6,615 bases of DNA. It comes from Candidatus Fermentibacteraceae bacterium (lineage in GTDB: Bacteria; Fermentibacterota; Fermentibacteria; Fermentibacterales; JCC-6). The stretch spans positions 1 through 6,615 of the forward strand of contig JAUVJW010000115.1 in the NCBI GenBank assembly GCA_030596465.1. The letters run 5' to 3'. Below, one piece after another: positions 6,615-6,615 of this stretch; the stretch's first letter is position 1, and each line of letters begins with the position of its first letter. The notes beneath the pieces were generated by a model that saw only the letters and a list, made by a program, of their open reading frames with translations, was not told the origin of the DNA and searched no databases. A program made the translations under genes and the position numbers.

Positions 6615-6615
6615 G

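Noticed and set aside
1..6615. Mobile element, CRISPR array, defence island, tRNA or riboswitch
   Set aside because: No terminal inverted repeats, regular repeats, transposase or integrase motifs, or structured non-coding gap exist; coding sequence covers practically the whole window.

Overview
The window is a densely packed stretch of bacterial chromosome with essentially no intergenic DNA. It holds two oppositely oriented gene blocks that converge and overlap near position 1140-1156. No tRNA, rRNA, CRISPR array, insertion sequence or phage gene was seen. Every gene looks chromosomal, and two are core housekeeping genes (mutL, miaA).

Left block, + strand (1-1156): the C-terminal end of a protein that looks like a beta-sandwich (LamG/DUF1080-like) domain, cut by the window edge. 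It is followed, with an ATGA stop/start overlap, by a complete exported polysaccharide deacetylase of the NodB/CE4 type. These two probably act at or outside the cell envelope.

Right block, - strand (6615 down to 1140): a five-gene run in transcription order. It comprises mutL (5' end beyond the window), miaA, a ParB-like helix-turn-helix protein with C-terminal TPR repeats, a large Big_5/Ig-like lipoprotein, and a nitroreductase preceded by two 4Fe-4S ferredoxin clusters. Each gene overlaps the next by 1 to about 11 bases. This suggests one transcript with translational coupling, driven from a promoter outside the window. The products serve different processes: mismatch repair, tRNA A37 prenylation, an unknown DNA-binding or scaffold role, the cell envelope, and redox chemistry. 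I read this as a co-transcribed housekeeping operon rather than one pathway.

Organism: the lipoprotein start (lipobox Cys followed by an APSGGP..DTPP segment, then Big_5 repeats and DxNxDxxW-type loops) resembles a family common in Bacteroidetes and related FCB-group phyla. The dicluster ferredoxin-nitroreductase suits an anaerobe. Mid-range GC and the gene mix would fit an uncultured FCB-type lineage, but this is inference and no marker gene here fixes the phylum.

The least ordinary item is the ParB-like/TPR fusion encoded between miaA and the lipoprotein gene, with no ParA in view. I see no convincing new multi-gene system.
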